A stretch of DNA of 64,000 nt from Acanthochlamys bracteata (lineage: Eukaryota > Streptophyta > Magnoliopsida > Pandanales > Velloziaceae): contig CM034128.1 in assembly GCA_019914995.1 (NCBI GenBank), positions 11,427,501 to 11,491,500 on the forward strand. Direction: 5' to 3'. The notes beneath the pieces are model-generated. The model was not told the DNA's origin. It saw only the letters and a program-made list of their open reading frames with translations, and ran no database searches. Shown here piece after piece: positions 47,527-63,024 of the stretch (its first letter is position 1; each line of letters begins with the position of its first letter). Position numbers and translations under genes: made by a program.

Positions 47527-50500
47527 ATGGCTCCAACGCCATCTCCCCGGCAGCCGCCTGCAGCGGCAATCATCGGAACACCTACGAAAACTCCGACCAG
47601 TATCAAACACCGTCTCCAATTCAACACTCCCCGTTCTACCACCGCTGCTGCCGTTACTGCTCCCATGGTCCCCACCGAGCACCCGGTAGAAGTTATAGGA
47701 AGAATCAGAGACAGCTGCGGTGGTTCCCACCCTCCAACGATCGATTTGGGGCCTGATGGCCGGTCCATTAGGGTTAGAACGGACATCGGGTACAGGGATT
47801 TCACGCTCGATGGCGTTTCCATTTCGGAGAACGAAGATCTGAAGGTTTTCTACGAGAAGTTCGTTAGATCGAGAGTAGAAGGAGTGAAGGCGGGAGCGAA
47901 GTGTACGGTAATGATGTACGGACCAACGGGGTCGGGTAAGAGCCACACGATGTTCGGGTGCTCGAAGCAGCCGGGGATTCTCTACAGAGCGTTGAAAGAT
48001 ATTCTTAGGGATAATGGTGAAGGAGAAGGTAGCGGTGGTGGTGATGCTGGTTTTAGGCTTGGTGTGTTTATTCAGGTTGCGGTTTTGGAGATTTACAATG
48101 AGGAGATCTATGATTTGTTATCGGGAAATGGAAGTGCTGGTGGTTTGATTACTGGAGCGCAGCTGCCCAAGGGTAGCACTTCCAAGGTCAGAGAATTTCT
48201 ACAGCTCTTGGTTTTAGTTCTTGGATATACTGGTTTCTTATTTAGTTTCTGGGATTCAACTAGACTATTGTTTTTCAGATTTAAATTTTGTCAGATTTGA
48301 AACTAAAGATCACGAGTTCATCTTCCGACCGACAGAGTTTTATATATTTAAGTCTTATTGGTAGAATTTCTTGATAATATCTAGCATTTTCCTGGATCTT
48401 TTTTATGACCAGAAGAGTTCTTGTTTTATTGTCAGGAACAGTTGTAAGTAAGAACTAGATCTGAGTAGTTTCTTAAATCAGAATTTATCTACTATATACA
48501 GGTGAAGCTGGAGGTGATGGGAAAGAAGGCGAAGAATGCCACTCATCTCTGTGGTAATGAAGCTGGAAAGTTGTCAAGAGAACTTATGAAAGTTGAGAAG
48601 CGAAGGATTGTTAAAAGCACTCTTTGCAATGAAAGAAGTTCACGAAGTCACTGCTTGGTCTGTTGCTTGTCTATTTTAAGTGTAATATTGAATCTTTATT
48701 GCTGCTTTGTATTCTTTTATAAGTAATAACTTGTTGGTGAATTGCTAGATAATACTTGATGTTCCTTCTGTTGGAGGAAGTTTAATGCTTGTTGATATGG
48801 CTGGTTCTGAAAATATTGATCAAGCTGGACAGATTGGGTTGGAGGCAAAGATGCAGGTACGCTATACAACAAACTGTATATGATCTGATCATTGTTACAT
48901 CAAAATGTCTCCTTAGCATTCTTTTGTTATGGAGAATATCAATATACATATCTGATCTGTCAGTTTTGAGTTGATGGCTTTCTGGACTTGATGATGATAT
49001 CTTGAAGTGCTGTTTCCTACGTTTAATTTGGGTTTCTCTAAAGTTGTATGCCTGATAACTTCTGCAGACAGCCAAAATAAATCAAGGAAATACAGCACTG
49101 AAAAGAGTTGTCGAGTGCATTGCAAATGGTGACTCCCATGTTCCCTTTAGAGACAGCAAGCTAACAATGCTCTTACAGGTAGATGAGATCCCTAAGCATT
49201 TCTTAGAAAAAGTTTCATTAGATATTAACAATGAATAAGAGAAAGTCTTTGGTATTATTACAGGATTCCTTTGAGGATGACAAGTCTAAGATTCTGATGA
49301 TTCTTTGTGCGAGCCCTGACTTCAAAGAGCTCCACAAGACTATTTCTACTCTTGAATATGGTGCCAAAGCCAAATGCATTGTCCGAGCTGCTCATATGCC
49401 AACTCCTAAGGATAAAATGAATTCTGAGGAGTCATCTGTATTCTTAAGGTCAAGGATCGAAGCAATGAACCAGTTCATCTATAAGCTGCAGATTGAAAAC
49501 AAGCTCAAAGAGAAGGAGATTGATGAAGCTAACAAGGAGCTCACAAGGAAGGAGGAAGAAACAGCACGGTTAAGAGCTAGACTCCAAGTGTTTGAAGGAA
49601 AGACCGCCTCAGTAAATGAAAAGGTGATCAACTCAAAGGTAGATGCGAGAACACAGTCATTGAAGATCGAGCTGATGAAGATGGAGGAGAAGGTCATTAA
49701 GCAGCAAGAGGAGTTAGATTTGTTGAGGCGAAGACTGGAAGAAACGGAATTTGAGAAGAGTGAAGCACGTGACAATGCAACACCAGGTTTCGCTGGGGAA
49801 AGATTTATGAAAAGACTTACTGAACTTTATGCTGATGGGGATCAAGGAATGGTGAAATCTATGGAGCTGGATATGGGAGACCAACCAACCATACTTGATA
49901 TAAGAGAAGTCAAGGAGAATCATCAAAGACCTAGTAACCATGATGTTGAGCCGTCAACTCTTCATCCATCCATGGAAACTGAAGACCAGATTGATGCCAA
50001 CCAACTCCCAACGTTCCCTGACAGAGCGTGCTTAAGTACAGTTTTTGAAACTGATTTTGAAGGTGAAGATGGAGAAAGCACACAAGATGAAGAAGTGGAA
50101 AAGGAGGTGGTGGAAGATAGTACAGTATATGGCGGCCTCAACAACAAAGAATCAGGTGCTCAAATAATTTCCAGCTTTGTGAGATCTCATGCAAATGATA
50201 GTGGTTCGGATATAGATGATGAACCTGATAGCTATATTGCTAAGAAGAAAAAAGGAGCAGGGGGTTTCACAGAGATCGCAATAGATGTAGCATCTGACAG
50301 GAGGACTAGAATTCAAAACATATTTAGGCTCTGTGGCAACTACAGGGAGTTAGCTGAGCAGGTTAAAGTGAGATCACCTTTCAAGAAATGTTCTGAAGAT
50401 GGAATAGCTAATGTTTCGCCATTGCCGCTAGTCGAGGAATTTAATGTAAATGAAACAGGTACAACAAAATACCACGACATGAAGAGAAGTGATAGCCCAA

Positions 50501-51329
50501 TCTCTGCATTGGTTATGCCATTTGCATCTTTGCCATTCAAAGAAGAGCAGAAATCTGAACAAGCACAAGAAAAGGAGAACTGCAGGCCTGGAGGAGAAGA
50601 TGATGGCTTCATGGAAGTTTTCGCAAAGTGGGAAGCATCTAAAGAATCCATGGGAAGTCTGATCAAGATAGTGAAGGTTATGAAGAATTCCAACCTCTCA
50701 GACTTGAGGAAGCTGGTTGAGACCCATCTTGAGGAAGAGAACAACAAACAGCCATTTTCCTTCCTCCTACTTGGGGGGGTAAGCTTTCTTCTAAGTAATT
50801 AGTTGTTTTACTATATTGGACTTATAATCTGGATATTCCTTTGGTAGAAACATAGTCTAAAGTAGCTATACGGGCATCCTAGTGCTACGCCAGTTTTTCC
50901 TATTATCCCTTGGCATGACACCTGCCAAATCTTGCTAAAATTAAAGCCTCATGAGCCAAGCATTATTTAGTTTTGAGAATATTTAATCCACTTTCTAAGA
51001 CTATCGGATATTGCTTAGCTTTTCTAAGCCAGTAGCATGTGTCATTAGACTATTGCCTGCAGAGCTCATATAGCTTTTCTGTATGATAGGATCCTCTAGG
51101 AGCTCCAGTTAAAAAGGAAGAAGAGGCAGTCGTTCCAGTTAGCAAACTCCCAATTTGCAACAGCCATCAGAACAGTCGCCTTGCCTGCTTGCGCCCGGCA
51201 AAGAATCGTTCTCAAAAGCCAGATATTCCGTTCAGCTCATTAGAAAACACCCTTCCGGCAGCAGCTGCCTCAAAACTCCCCGACAGTTTCTCACCAACTG
51301 TGAGCTTTCTGGCAGGACTTAGAGTGTGA
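47527..51329 (+). CDS. KIN10A: Kinesin-like protein KIN-10A (PAKRP2-like)
   Basis: Six exons give 929 residues: 47527-48186, 48502-48657, 48749-48856, 49068-49178, 49264-50778, 51090-51329. The N-terminal motor follows a 50-residue Pro/Thr-rich lead. The P-loop GPTGSGKS is at 132-139, switch I NERSSRSH in exon 2, and switch II reads DMAGSE instead of the usual DLAGSE. LEIYNEEIYDLL and FRDSKLTMLLQDS are further motor signatures. After the motor come coiled coils (about 430-560, many E/K heptads) and a long acidic tail. PAKRP2/KIN-10A is a plus-end motor of the phragmoplast, thought to carry Golgi-derived vesicles to the forming cell plate. The donor after exon 5 lies in a run of seven G (GGGGGG|GTAAGC). 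The end exon was placed at GATAG|GATCCT and closes with FLAGLRV. AACGG cores precede the gene. Confidence 0.93.
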
Positions 51330-51595
51330 ACCATATGAACTTCACCCTATCACGTAAATCTTTCGTGTATTCATTCAACTTCTTACTCAACTGACCTGTC
51401 TTTGGCCTAAAGGTTGACACTACTAGGATATGTGGGCGTATCATTCATATTTTTTGCAAAATTCTTGTGCATAATTACTAGGAGCTGTAACTACGAAAGG
51501 TAAACTTATTGGACTGATAACGCAAAATTGTTTGTGATCAGTAGTCTATAGTTTTGCGAATTTCTTCTGCAAAGTGCAAACTGCATAGATAAGTG

Positions 51596-51845
51596 TTCGG
51601 CTCATAAAACGAAGCTTTTCTAAAATAAAAAATATTTTTATTTTTTTTAAAAAATAAGTTATATTTTTTTTACTTTTAAAAAAATAATAAAAATATGCAA
51701 TAAAAAGATCTCATTTCGTAAAATTTTTCTACACTTTTTAAATTTTTAAATAAATTTTTTATATATTTATAAAATATATATTAAAAAATAAATAAAATAA
51801 AAAAAAAAAAAAAACGTTAAAAAAAGCAATTCCAAACAACCTCCT
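51596..51845. repeat. MITE-like A+T-rich element, copy C (inverted)
   Basis: It starts near GTTCGGCTCATAAAACGAAGC and ends AGCAATTCCAAACAACCTCC, whose reverse starts GGAGGTTGTTTGGAATTGC. The interior shares TAAAATTTTTCTACACTTTTTAAA with the reverse of copy D (TTTAGAAAGTGTAGAAAAATT). This shared interior is the best evidence that they are one family. Confidence 0.65.
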
Positions 51846-52252
51846 GTTCTGCCGATGACACTGGACAGAAATTCTCGCTTTACTCTACTAGTTTGGCAGA
51901 TTGGTTGAATTAGTTCGGAAGTGAACTTTTAAAAACTAAATTTTAAGAAAGAAAAACGGTTTTAAAAAATAGGTTTAATTTTTGTACATTAGTCTTATTT
52001 AAGAATATATTTTAATCAAAATTTTCAAATTTTTTTTCAAAATTAAAATTTCATCACTTCATGTGTTTTTATTCTGAATTTTATATTTTATTTCTATCAA
52101 ATTTTATTTTATATCAAATTTTAGTTTTATGAAACTCATTTTACAAAATTGACGTTTATATAAAACACACACTAAAAGTAATATAGAATTATTATTATTA
52201 TTTTTTAGTAAGAAAATTTGAAATTGATCTGAAGTATATTTGAAAGTCTAAG

Positions 52253-52480
52253 AGCCTGTTTGGGATTGCTTTTTTTCAACAAAATTTTTCAATTCTTTAT
52301 TTTACATTTTTTAATACATATTTTATAAGTATTTAAAAATTTAGAAAGTGTAGAAAAATTCTACGTAATGAAATTTTTTTATTATTTTTTAAAAATAAAA
52401 AAAAAAAACTCGTTTTTAAAAAAAAAAATACTTTTTATTTTAAAAAAATTTTATTTCATAAACACTCCCAAATACCCCTT
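52253..52480. repeat. MITE-like A+T-rich element, copy D
   Basis: It starts AGCCTGTTTGGGATTGC and ends AAACACTCCCAAATACCCC. GTTTGGGA and TCCCAAAT form an imperfect terminal inverted repeat. The A+T-rich interior is inverted-complementary to copy C. About 225 bases, non-coding. Confidence 0.65.
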
Positions 52481-52859
52481 TATTCTAGACAAATTTAAAT
52501 AATTTAAATTTATTTTTGTTAAAAAGATAAGTGCTGAGTGACAGAAACGTATTTTTATTTGAACTGATACGAGAGGTCTATGCTGGTTGCTGACTACTAT
52601 TTTTCTAATAATAACAATTATTATGACTATCATTACACTTATATCTTTAATTTTTCTTGCATTTACTCTATTTATCTGGCTAGCTAATTACATAATCAAT
52701 AACTACGAGGGCTTCTTATGAAAACAATAGAGGACTAGAAGAAAATTGTCATTATCTCAATTTACCCCCTTGAAAATCTGAGCTTCTTATACGGATCTCG
52801 AGTAAATAATACAGTAAATTCGTTAGTTACAGTTTACGACGGCTATAGTATTTGCTATT

Positions 52860-53080
52860 TAGGCCCACTTTGGGCGTTTACGTTTAAAAGAATAATTCTT
52901 TAATTCTGAATTTATGTTTTTTAATATATTTTGATAAATTTTAAAACTTTTATTTTAAAAAATTTTTAAATCTAAAAAGTTTATATAATAAACTTTATTA
53001 TTATTTTATTATTTTAATAAGAAATAAAAATTATTTTTCAGTTTAAAAATATTTTATTTCAAAAAACAATGTGAAAGCCC
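52860..53080. repeat. MITE-like A+T-rich element, copy E
   Basis: It starts CCCACTTTGGGCGTTTACG and ends AATGTGAAAGCCCGC. The interior has TTTTTTAATATATTTTGATAAA and a TAAAAATTATTTTTCA block like copy A. Edges are less clear than in copy D. Confidence 0.5.
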
Positions 53081-53797
53081 GCAGACAAACACAAAGCAAC
53101 GCTTAAACCAATTGGCATATAATAACTAATTCGCTGTTTCTGTTACACTTCCCCCTAAGTTAGTATTTATTTACAAATAACTCCTCGACAACTAGTTTGT
53201 GAAACGGTTATCGCGGGGTCACAGCTCGTAATAGTCTCAACTCCAGGTGTTCTTACGAATAATATTAATCCACTTATTACTGATAAATTAATTAACGTCT
53301 TATTTTTATTTATAAACAGAAATACTTGAATTAGCCAAAAAAGAAAAAATAAAATGAAATTCTTTTGATTGCCAGCTTTAGGCCATTATCTCTCTCCTTT
53401 TTATTTAATATAATTTTAGTTTTGTGTTCTGTTTGTTCCTCACAGATACAGATTTTTTCTCCACCGTTCAACTTTCAATTTTCTTTACTCGATTCCTTTC
53501 TAAAGAAAATAGATTAGAAGTAGAAGAATAGAATTAGAATATTTTTCTCTTCTATTTCTTCTTATTCTTTTTCTTTTCTTTAGTTTAGTTTTGTTTGTTT
53601 GTAAATTTCCAATCGAGCGATTTCGTCGTTTTATTTTCCGGCGAAATTGTCTTGAGTAGTTGATTCGTTTTATTTACTTAATTAACTTTGTTTGTTTGAT
53701 ATCTCGATTCTGGGTTCTAAACGATAGGAGGGCGGAGATCAGGGGAGATCCCATTTTCTAGGGTTCTAACGGGATTGGGATTAGAATCAGCGTTCCT

Positions 53798-53803
53798 ATG
53801 TAG
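53798..53803 (+). promoter_or_regulatory. Start-stop uORF (ATGTAG) in the CKL leader
   Basis: ATG is followed directly by TAG. Such minimal uORFs can stall ribosomes in plant leaders. It is about 275 bases before the main ATG, and lies in the leader only if transcription starts upstream of it, which is likely but not shown. Confidence 0.35.
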
Positions 53804-53889
53804 TTGATTTAGATTCGCTTGCGATTGATTGATACAATATCTGTTGCTGTGGTATTGAAGATTGGAAGTGGAACAAGAGTCTGTAATCT

Positions 53890-53925
53890 ATGCGGGAATG
53901 CAGGTTCTTGAAAAAGTGTGCTTGA
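53890..53925 (+). promoter_or_regulatory. 11-codon uORF in the CKL leader
   Basis: ATG to TGA encodes MRECRFLKKCA, about 150 bases before the main ATG and in a stretch that should be 5' UTR. The peptide is Cys/Arg/Lys-rich. Whether it is conserved across plants cannot be seen here. Confidence 0.4.
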
Positions 53926-54077
53926 ATTGATAGAGGATTTTGAAGAGTTGGGAGGATTCATTCTCTGAATTGATTGATTTGTCTATTGGACCTAGCTGTG
54001 GGATCTGTGGTGTTATTGAAATAGAGAGGGAATCTCAGATCGGTGGATTTGGTTTGGATTGAATCGAGATTGCGGTA

Positions 54078-57477
<3,400 letters not shown>

Positions 57478-58521
57478 GGAGGATTGATGGATTTGGCAAA
57501 CCTAAGAGAAAGTACTTGTGATCTGTGTTCATGAGAGGTTCATGCCTGGACACATGTCCGTGGTGTCTTCATGATAGTTATAAGATGTGCTTGCAAGCAA
57601 ACTATCATCTGCTGCCTAGCTATTTATTTGTGAAAAGTAAATCACAAGCTGCCGGTGATATTCTGGTGCTCAGAGTTGCTTACTGCGCCCTTGCATATTA
57701 TGATGGAATTGCAATCTGTATATTTTAGTGAGGTTAGTAGTCATGCTTTTTGTTACAGCATTAAAAAAATAAGGAAGCCTGTGGGAGGATGATTCTTTGT
57801 GTCATTGCCTCGAGATTTATGTAGTAGCACTTTGATTACTCCAACTTTGAAGCTTGTTTATTCTTTGCCACGATCGAAGACTGAGCAATCGGGTTAATAA
57901 AATATGTTTTTGCTTGTGACAAGAAAAGCGGAAGCGTCGATAAGCTGCAAAACGTTTAAAAGCAAAAAAGTAAACGAGTGTTAATCACACAAATCAACGG
58001 TTGAGAAATCAGAAAATTCCGACGGCATAGATCATTTACCGTTCCCTTCGAAGTTTCCGTTTCCCTTCTCGGATTATGTAAATAGAGGGAATGAACGGTT
58101 CCGTTTTCGTTCTCCGTCTCTTTTCTTTTCTTTGTTCTGTTTCTGTTGTCCGGCTCCGGCGAGGTTTCCGCGCGATCTGCACCAGTTACGAGGTAGGATC
58201 GTTCAGTATCAACCGTTCATTTCCTGATTCAAGCTCTTGTTCAGCTTGTTTCGAGCCCGATCTCGGTTTCTAGAGTGAGATTCATAGTTGTCGTGAGAGC
58301 TCTGGAAGATTTCGAGCTCGGAACATTAAACAAGGGTCTGAATCAAGGTTATGAAGCTTGGATAAGAAGCTTGCCTGTGTTCGCTGTCCATGGTTGTGTG
58401 GTGGAGAAGCTGTACGAGGGATTGGTGGTTTATAGTTTTGCGAGGTCTAGCGTTTGGATCTCGTCGCTGTCGTTGAATTCGCTCAATTTTCGAGTTAGGG
58501 TTTTCTCGATCGGTGGCGGAG
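57478..58521 (+). other. CKL 3' flank and promoter/leader of the PP2A B'' gene
   Basis: CKL 3' UTR runs to about 57750-57900. The next gene's leader likely starts near 58030-58100, after AATTCCGACGG. It contains an in-leader ATG at 58091 opening a 60-codon frame. A donor-like GAG|GTAGGATC at about 58190-58200 suggests a 5' UTR intron that would end at GAGTTAG|GG near 58499 and remove most upstream ORFs. Confidence 0.4.
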
Positions 58522-61500
58522 ATGGAAGCGAAGGTAGCAGCAATGGATGCTGCAGCTCTCGACCCCGAGCTACTACAGCTGTCGGAAATAGCAATGGTCT
58601 CGCTCAAGGAGAATCTTTATTTCGCTGATCAGCTATATGCGCAGTGGCTTTCGTTGCCGGAAACAGCACGGCTGGTACTCCCTTGTTCTCTCTATCAGAA
58701 ACAGTATTTTGGTTGTTTGATGCCTCTAATGTGGTATTTGATGTTGTGCTTGTTTGGAGCTTGAAAATTTAGTTTAAGGAATGCAGCTTGGTTTTATGTT
58801 AATTATTGCATGCTATTGGTTAATCAAACTTCAGTACACATTGCAGGGCATAGAAAACTTGAGTGTCTTTGCTGATATAGAATGTTGTGAAAGTCCTAGT
58901 TAGAACTCTCTTTGTTTACTAAAAGTTTAGTATTATTTGAAATTATAAGATAATGCTGCAATTTAACTTGTTTATTTCCTTTTAGGAATGTTTGATAGTG
59001 TACATACTTAAAATTTGTCTCATAAGATTGGGAAATATTCTATAACAAGTTGAAGGAGAACCATGATTAAGTTATATGCATAGGTGGTTACATTTTCTTA
59101 CTCTAGGGAGGAGTGGCAGCAGTTAAGTACTTGAGTTGCTTAATATCTAGCTTTTTGTCTATGGAAGGGAGACTGAAGAAGCCTTTATGATGCATTTGTG
59201 TTGTTGCATGACCACTACATAGTAGTTAGTAATAACCTCGAATGTGTGGCCAGTGTTTATGAGTCCCTAAGTCTAAATGGCCCTGTACATTTACTTCTAG
59301 ATAAAATCATTAATTGAAGATGCAAAAGCTGGTTTGTCTCTGAGTGTTCCTGGAGGTAGTAGCAGCCCGAATGCTGCTGCAGGGAGCTCTTTGCCTTCTA
59401 TGTTTCCTGCTGGGAGTGCTCCTCCACTCTCACCAAGAAGCAGTTCTGGATCTCCTCGAATTACGAAACGCAGTCTAGGTCCGAGCCTTTCATCTTTTGG
59501 GTCTCCATTGAAGTTAGTGAGTGAGCCAGCTAAAGAGCTTATTCCTCAGGTAATTGTTACCGATTAATTATTACTTTATCTTTTCATGTGCCTATGCTTC
59601 AATTTATGAGGATGACTGACAGTTGGTGTGATATGTACTCTAGTTCTATTTCCAGAATGGTCGCCCTCCTGCAAGAGAAATAAAAGAGCAATGTTTATCT
59701 AGAATTAGCGCGTATTTCTCTGGGCACCCAGAAGGTCTTCAGATCCATGGTGTGCAATTGCCATTATTTTTTACTTTCACTTATCAGAATGTGATGTATT
59801 TCTTATATGGTTGCCTTTTTGACTGCTTTGATATCAGAATTTAAGTCAGTCACGAAGGAAATCTGCAAGCTACCATCATTTCTTTCTACCATTTTCTTCA
59901 GAAAAATTGATTCTAACTGCATGGGTGTAGTCACCAGGTAAGTCAATTCCCCAGCCACTTTAGAATAAGATACAATCATATTTCAGATAAACATAACACA
60001 CTTGTTATCAGGGATGTCTTTGTCGATTATTGGGTAGGCAGCAACATGATTTCAACAGATACAGCTACTCAGATATTCAATATTCTGAAGCAACCAGATT
60101 GCAAGTACCTTACTCAGGTTGGTCATCCATATAATAAAGCTTACACTTCTAAGTCATATCATATATGAAGTAATTTCTTATTTCCTTTTGTGTTTTCTAA
60201 GAGAGAATTTGAATAACTACAGGAGGACTTCAAGCCTGTTCTTCGAGAACTTCTGGCAAGCCATCCAGGACTAGAGTTTTTACAGGGTACACCTGAATTT
60301 CAGGATAGATATGGTAAACCTCTTTTCCAAGCAACTATGTGCTACAACAAATGCTCTGTGTTCAGTAGCTAGGTAGTGTACGATTCAACTCTTTTTCCTT
60401 TCTTCTTGCACTGTAAACACATTTGAGTGCCATGTATAACTCATGAAGTTTTGTAGTAGCTGTTAGATATACAAGCATAAATCTTATGAAGAATCCAATA
60501 TTAGTAAGTAGTAAAAAATTATGAATTCCACTTGTTAATGAGAACAGTCAACTTGTAGTGTCGGCAATCCTATTCAATTATCATCATTATAGTGTTCCGC
60601 TTGTTTATAACCTATTCAGTTTTTATCTACTTTTGCGAACTTGTAATTTAGCATGGTTCATAATCTTCTTTACCCTTCTATCCATTATTGTTTCTCTTGT
60701 TGGTTGCATTGAGTCAGCTACTGGCTTTTTCTTGGAGTCATTTTCTCTAGTTGAAGATATACTTTAGCTGCTGCTGTTGATCTGACCTTTCTTCTTTCTT
60801 TGCCAGCTGAAACTGTAATATACAGGATATTTTACTATGTGAATAGATCTGCAAATGGCTGTCTTACACTCAGGGAACTAAAGCGTGGAAATTTGATTAC
60901 TGCAATGCTCCATGCAGATGAGGAGGAGGACATTAACAAAGTCCTAAGGTAACTTGAGTAATGCTTTTTCTCTCCCCATCTCTAATAAGTAAGATGTGAA
61001 TGTTAAAGAAAGATTCGTTGTTTTGTACCTAAAGTAACTTATGACTTGTGTTCTACTACTTAGTTGATGGTGACTCCATGAACTATAAAATTGAAGTATG
61101 CAAGTGATAGCTGATTTTCTGACAACTAATATTAGCCTGTATGCTAAGTAGCATACACCAAACAACTTCAACATACTAGAAACCTGATCTCTAGATGTTT
61201 CCGTATAGGCCTTCTATGAAGCTGATAGAACCATGCTTTTGAGTTGGTCATCTTTTGCAGGTACTTCTCCTATGAGCATTTCTATGTCATATATTGCAAG
61301 TTCTGGGAGCTGGACACGGATCATGATTTCCTTATTGATAGGGAAAATCTCATCAGATATGGAAACCATGCTCTCACTTACAGAATTGTTGAAAGAATTT
61401 TCACTCAGGTATGTGTTATTGCTCTAGTTTGTCTGAATACTGAATTACCTATGTGTTGCATATGGACTTTCTGCCAAATCTTGTGATGTTGTGCTACTGC

Positions 61501-62644
61501 TTTTAGGTTCCAAGGAAATTTACCAGCAAAGTAGAAGGGAAAATGTCTTATGAAGATTTTGTTTACTTTATGATGGCAGAGGAGGATAAATCATCTGAAC
61601 CAAGTCTTGAGTATTGGTAATGAGCAAATCTGTCCATCAAATTGGGAATGAGTAATATTTTCTCCAGAGTTGATAAAAGGATTGCATATTTGATTTAATG
61701 TGCATCTGTAGATGCTATTTTCATGCTTTAGAGACTTTATACTATTTGTTAGACCAAATTCGTTGTGAGCAATCTCAATTCAGCAATTGCAATTCTGCAT
61801 TGATTTTGTTTGTTCACCTGATTTACCTTTTCAGAATCAACTGGCTCATATATGATTGTTTACACCTGTCTACCTTTATTTAAATCTCTTGGTTAAGAAT
61901 ACAACTGTTTCATATAACAGCATGCTATCTAATTTGTGCTTCATCATATTCTTTAAATAGCCAAAGATAGTATGAATAACTCATTTCTCCTTAGGTTCAA
62001 GTGTATAGATTTGGATGGGAATGGTATACTGACTCCCAATGAGATGCAATATTTTTATGAGGAGCAATTGCATCGCATGGAATGTGTGGCACAAGAACCT
62101 GTATTGTTTGAAGATATTTTGTGCCAAATGGTAGACATGGTAAACCCAGAGGTTGTTTTTCTACCCCTGCTCTGCTGTTGCTCCTTGCGTTTGTCAACTC
62201 AATGGGAATGTCTCTACCTTCTGTGACTTTGTAATAATAATATATTTTTTTTGTTATACAGAATGAGAGCTATATCACTCTGCGTGATTTGAAAGGATGC
62301 AAGCTATCTGGGAACTTTTTCAATATTCTTTTCAATCTGAATAAATTTGTTGCTTCTGAAACACGTGACCCGTTTATTATTCGCCAGGTAAAGCTTAATC
62401 TCTTTGTTCACGTTTGTGTCTCTATTCCTCAATTGGAGAGCGCAAGTTCCACAAACAGAGAAGTTACTGTAGTCTATTTGTCTCCCTCTTCTGGTTCATT
62501 CAGGAGCATGAAGATCCAACTTTAACTGAGTGGGACAGATTTGCACACAGAGAATACATTAGGCTATCTATGGAAGAAGATGTCGAAGATGCCTCCAATG
62601 GAAGTGGAGATGTTTGGGATGAATCACTAGAGGCGCCATTTTGA
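58522..62644 (+). CDS. PP2A regulatory subunit B'' (PR72/PR130 family)
   Basis: Twelve exons give 542 residues: 58522-58674, 59301-59549, 59644-59749, 59838-59937, 60012-60117, 60223-60313, 60807-60948, 61261-61408, 61507-61616, 61995-62151, 62262-62387, 62504-62644. B'' subunits direct protein phosphatase 2A to its targets and respond to calcium. The second EF-hand is a full loop at residues 407-418 ([12 protein letters not shown]). The first, at 334-345 ([12 protein letters not shown]), has Asn in place of the usual last Glu. A Ser/Pro/Gly-rich linker lies at about 62-120 ([15 protein letters not shown]). The scaffold-binding core ([27 protein letters not shown]) matches plant B''. Some plant B'' proteins also bind HMG-CoA reductase. 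It differs from the divergent TON2/FASS subunit. I began at the ATG at 58522 because the frame has no Met upstream. Confidence 0.95.
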
Positions 62645-62656
62645 ACTGATATTCAA

Positions 62657-62840
62657 GTGAGTTTCAGCTGAATATTCCTTTTCGTTTTCACTCTTTCAGA
62701 TTTCATTTAGCTTCCTACCCTCTCATGTAACTTTTACTTGTTCTTTAACTCTTTGGAGTTTCGCACGATGGATATATCCATGGATTCTTTCTTCAAGAAG
62801 ACTGAACTTTGGTGAAACTGAATGGCCCATGTTCTCTCAG
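62657..62840 (+). other. Probable 3' UTR intron of the PP2A B'' gene
   Basis: TTCAA|GTGAGT lies 12 bases after the stop codon and TTCTCTCAG|GAAG ends at 62840, with a T-rich tract before it. Both borders are strong. A 71-codon ORF (62809-63024) that overlaps the acceptor is most likely 3' UTR. Because the exon junction falls fewer than 55 bases after the stop, it should not by itself trigger decay. Confidence 0.5.
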
Positions 62841-63024
62841 GAAGCTCGGCAGCCAACTAAAGAATTGGATCCAGGATCTTGAGTCTTATGGCATGTCGGG
62901 CATTCTATTTCTCGGTTTAAGAGTTCTGGGAACACCTGTGGCAAGCAAGGGGAAGGTTAGCAAGGAAAACATTCTTTTGCCATCAACAGAAAGGGCAACT
63001 GAAGCTGTCATTCCAAAGCTCTAA

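Larger units (their letters stand above)
51330..53797. other. KIN-10A 3' flank, repeat-rich spacer and CKL promoter
   Basis: No gene supported. The spacer holds three A+T-rich MITE-like elements, listed separately. The CKL leader probably begins around 53440-53600, where CT-rich sequence follows TTTATTTAATATAAT. Confidence 0.45.

Noticed and set aside
58091-58628. Plus-strand ORFs of 60 and 117 codons before PP2A B''
   Set aside because: They lie in the probable leader and 5' UTR intron and overlap the main ATG in another frame. At most they are uORFs.
62809-63024. 71-codon ORF after the PP2A B'' stop
   Set aside because: It overlaps a likely 3' UTR intron acceptor and has no known domain, so it is better read as 3' UTR.
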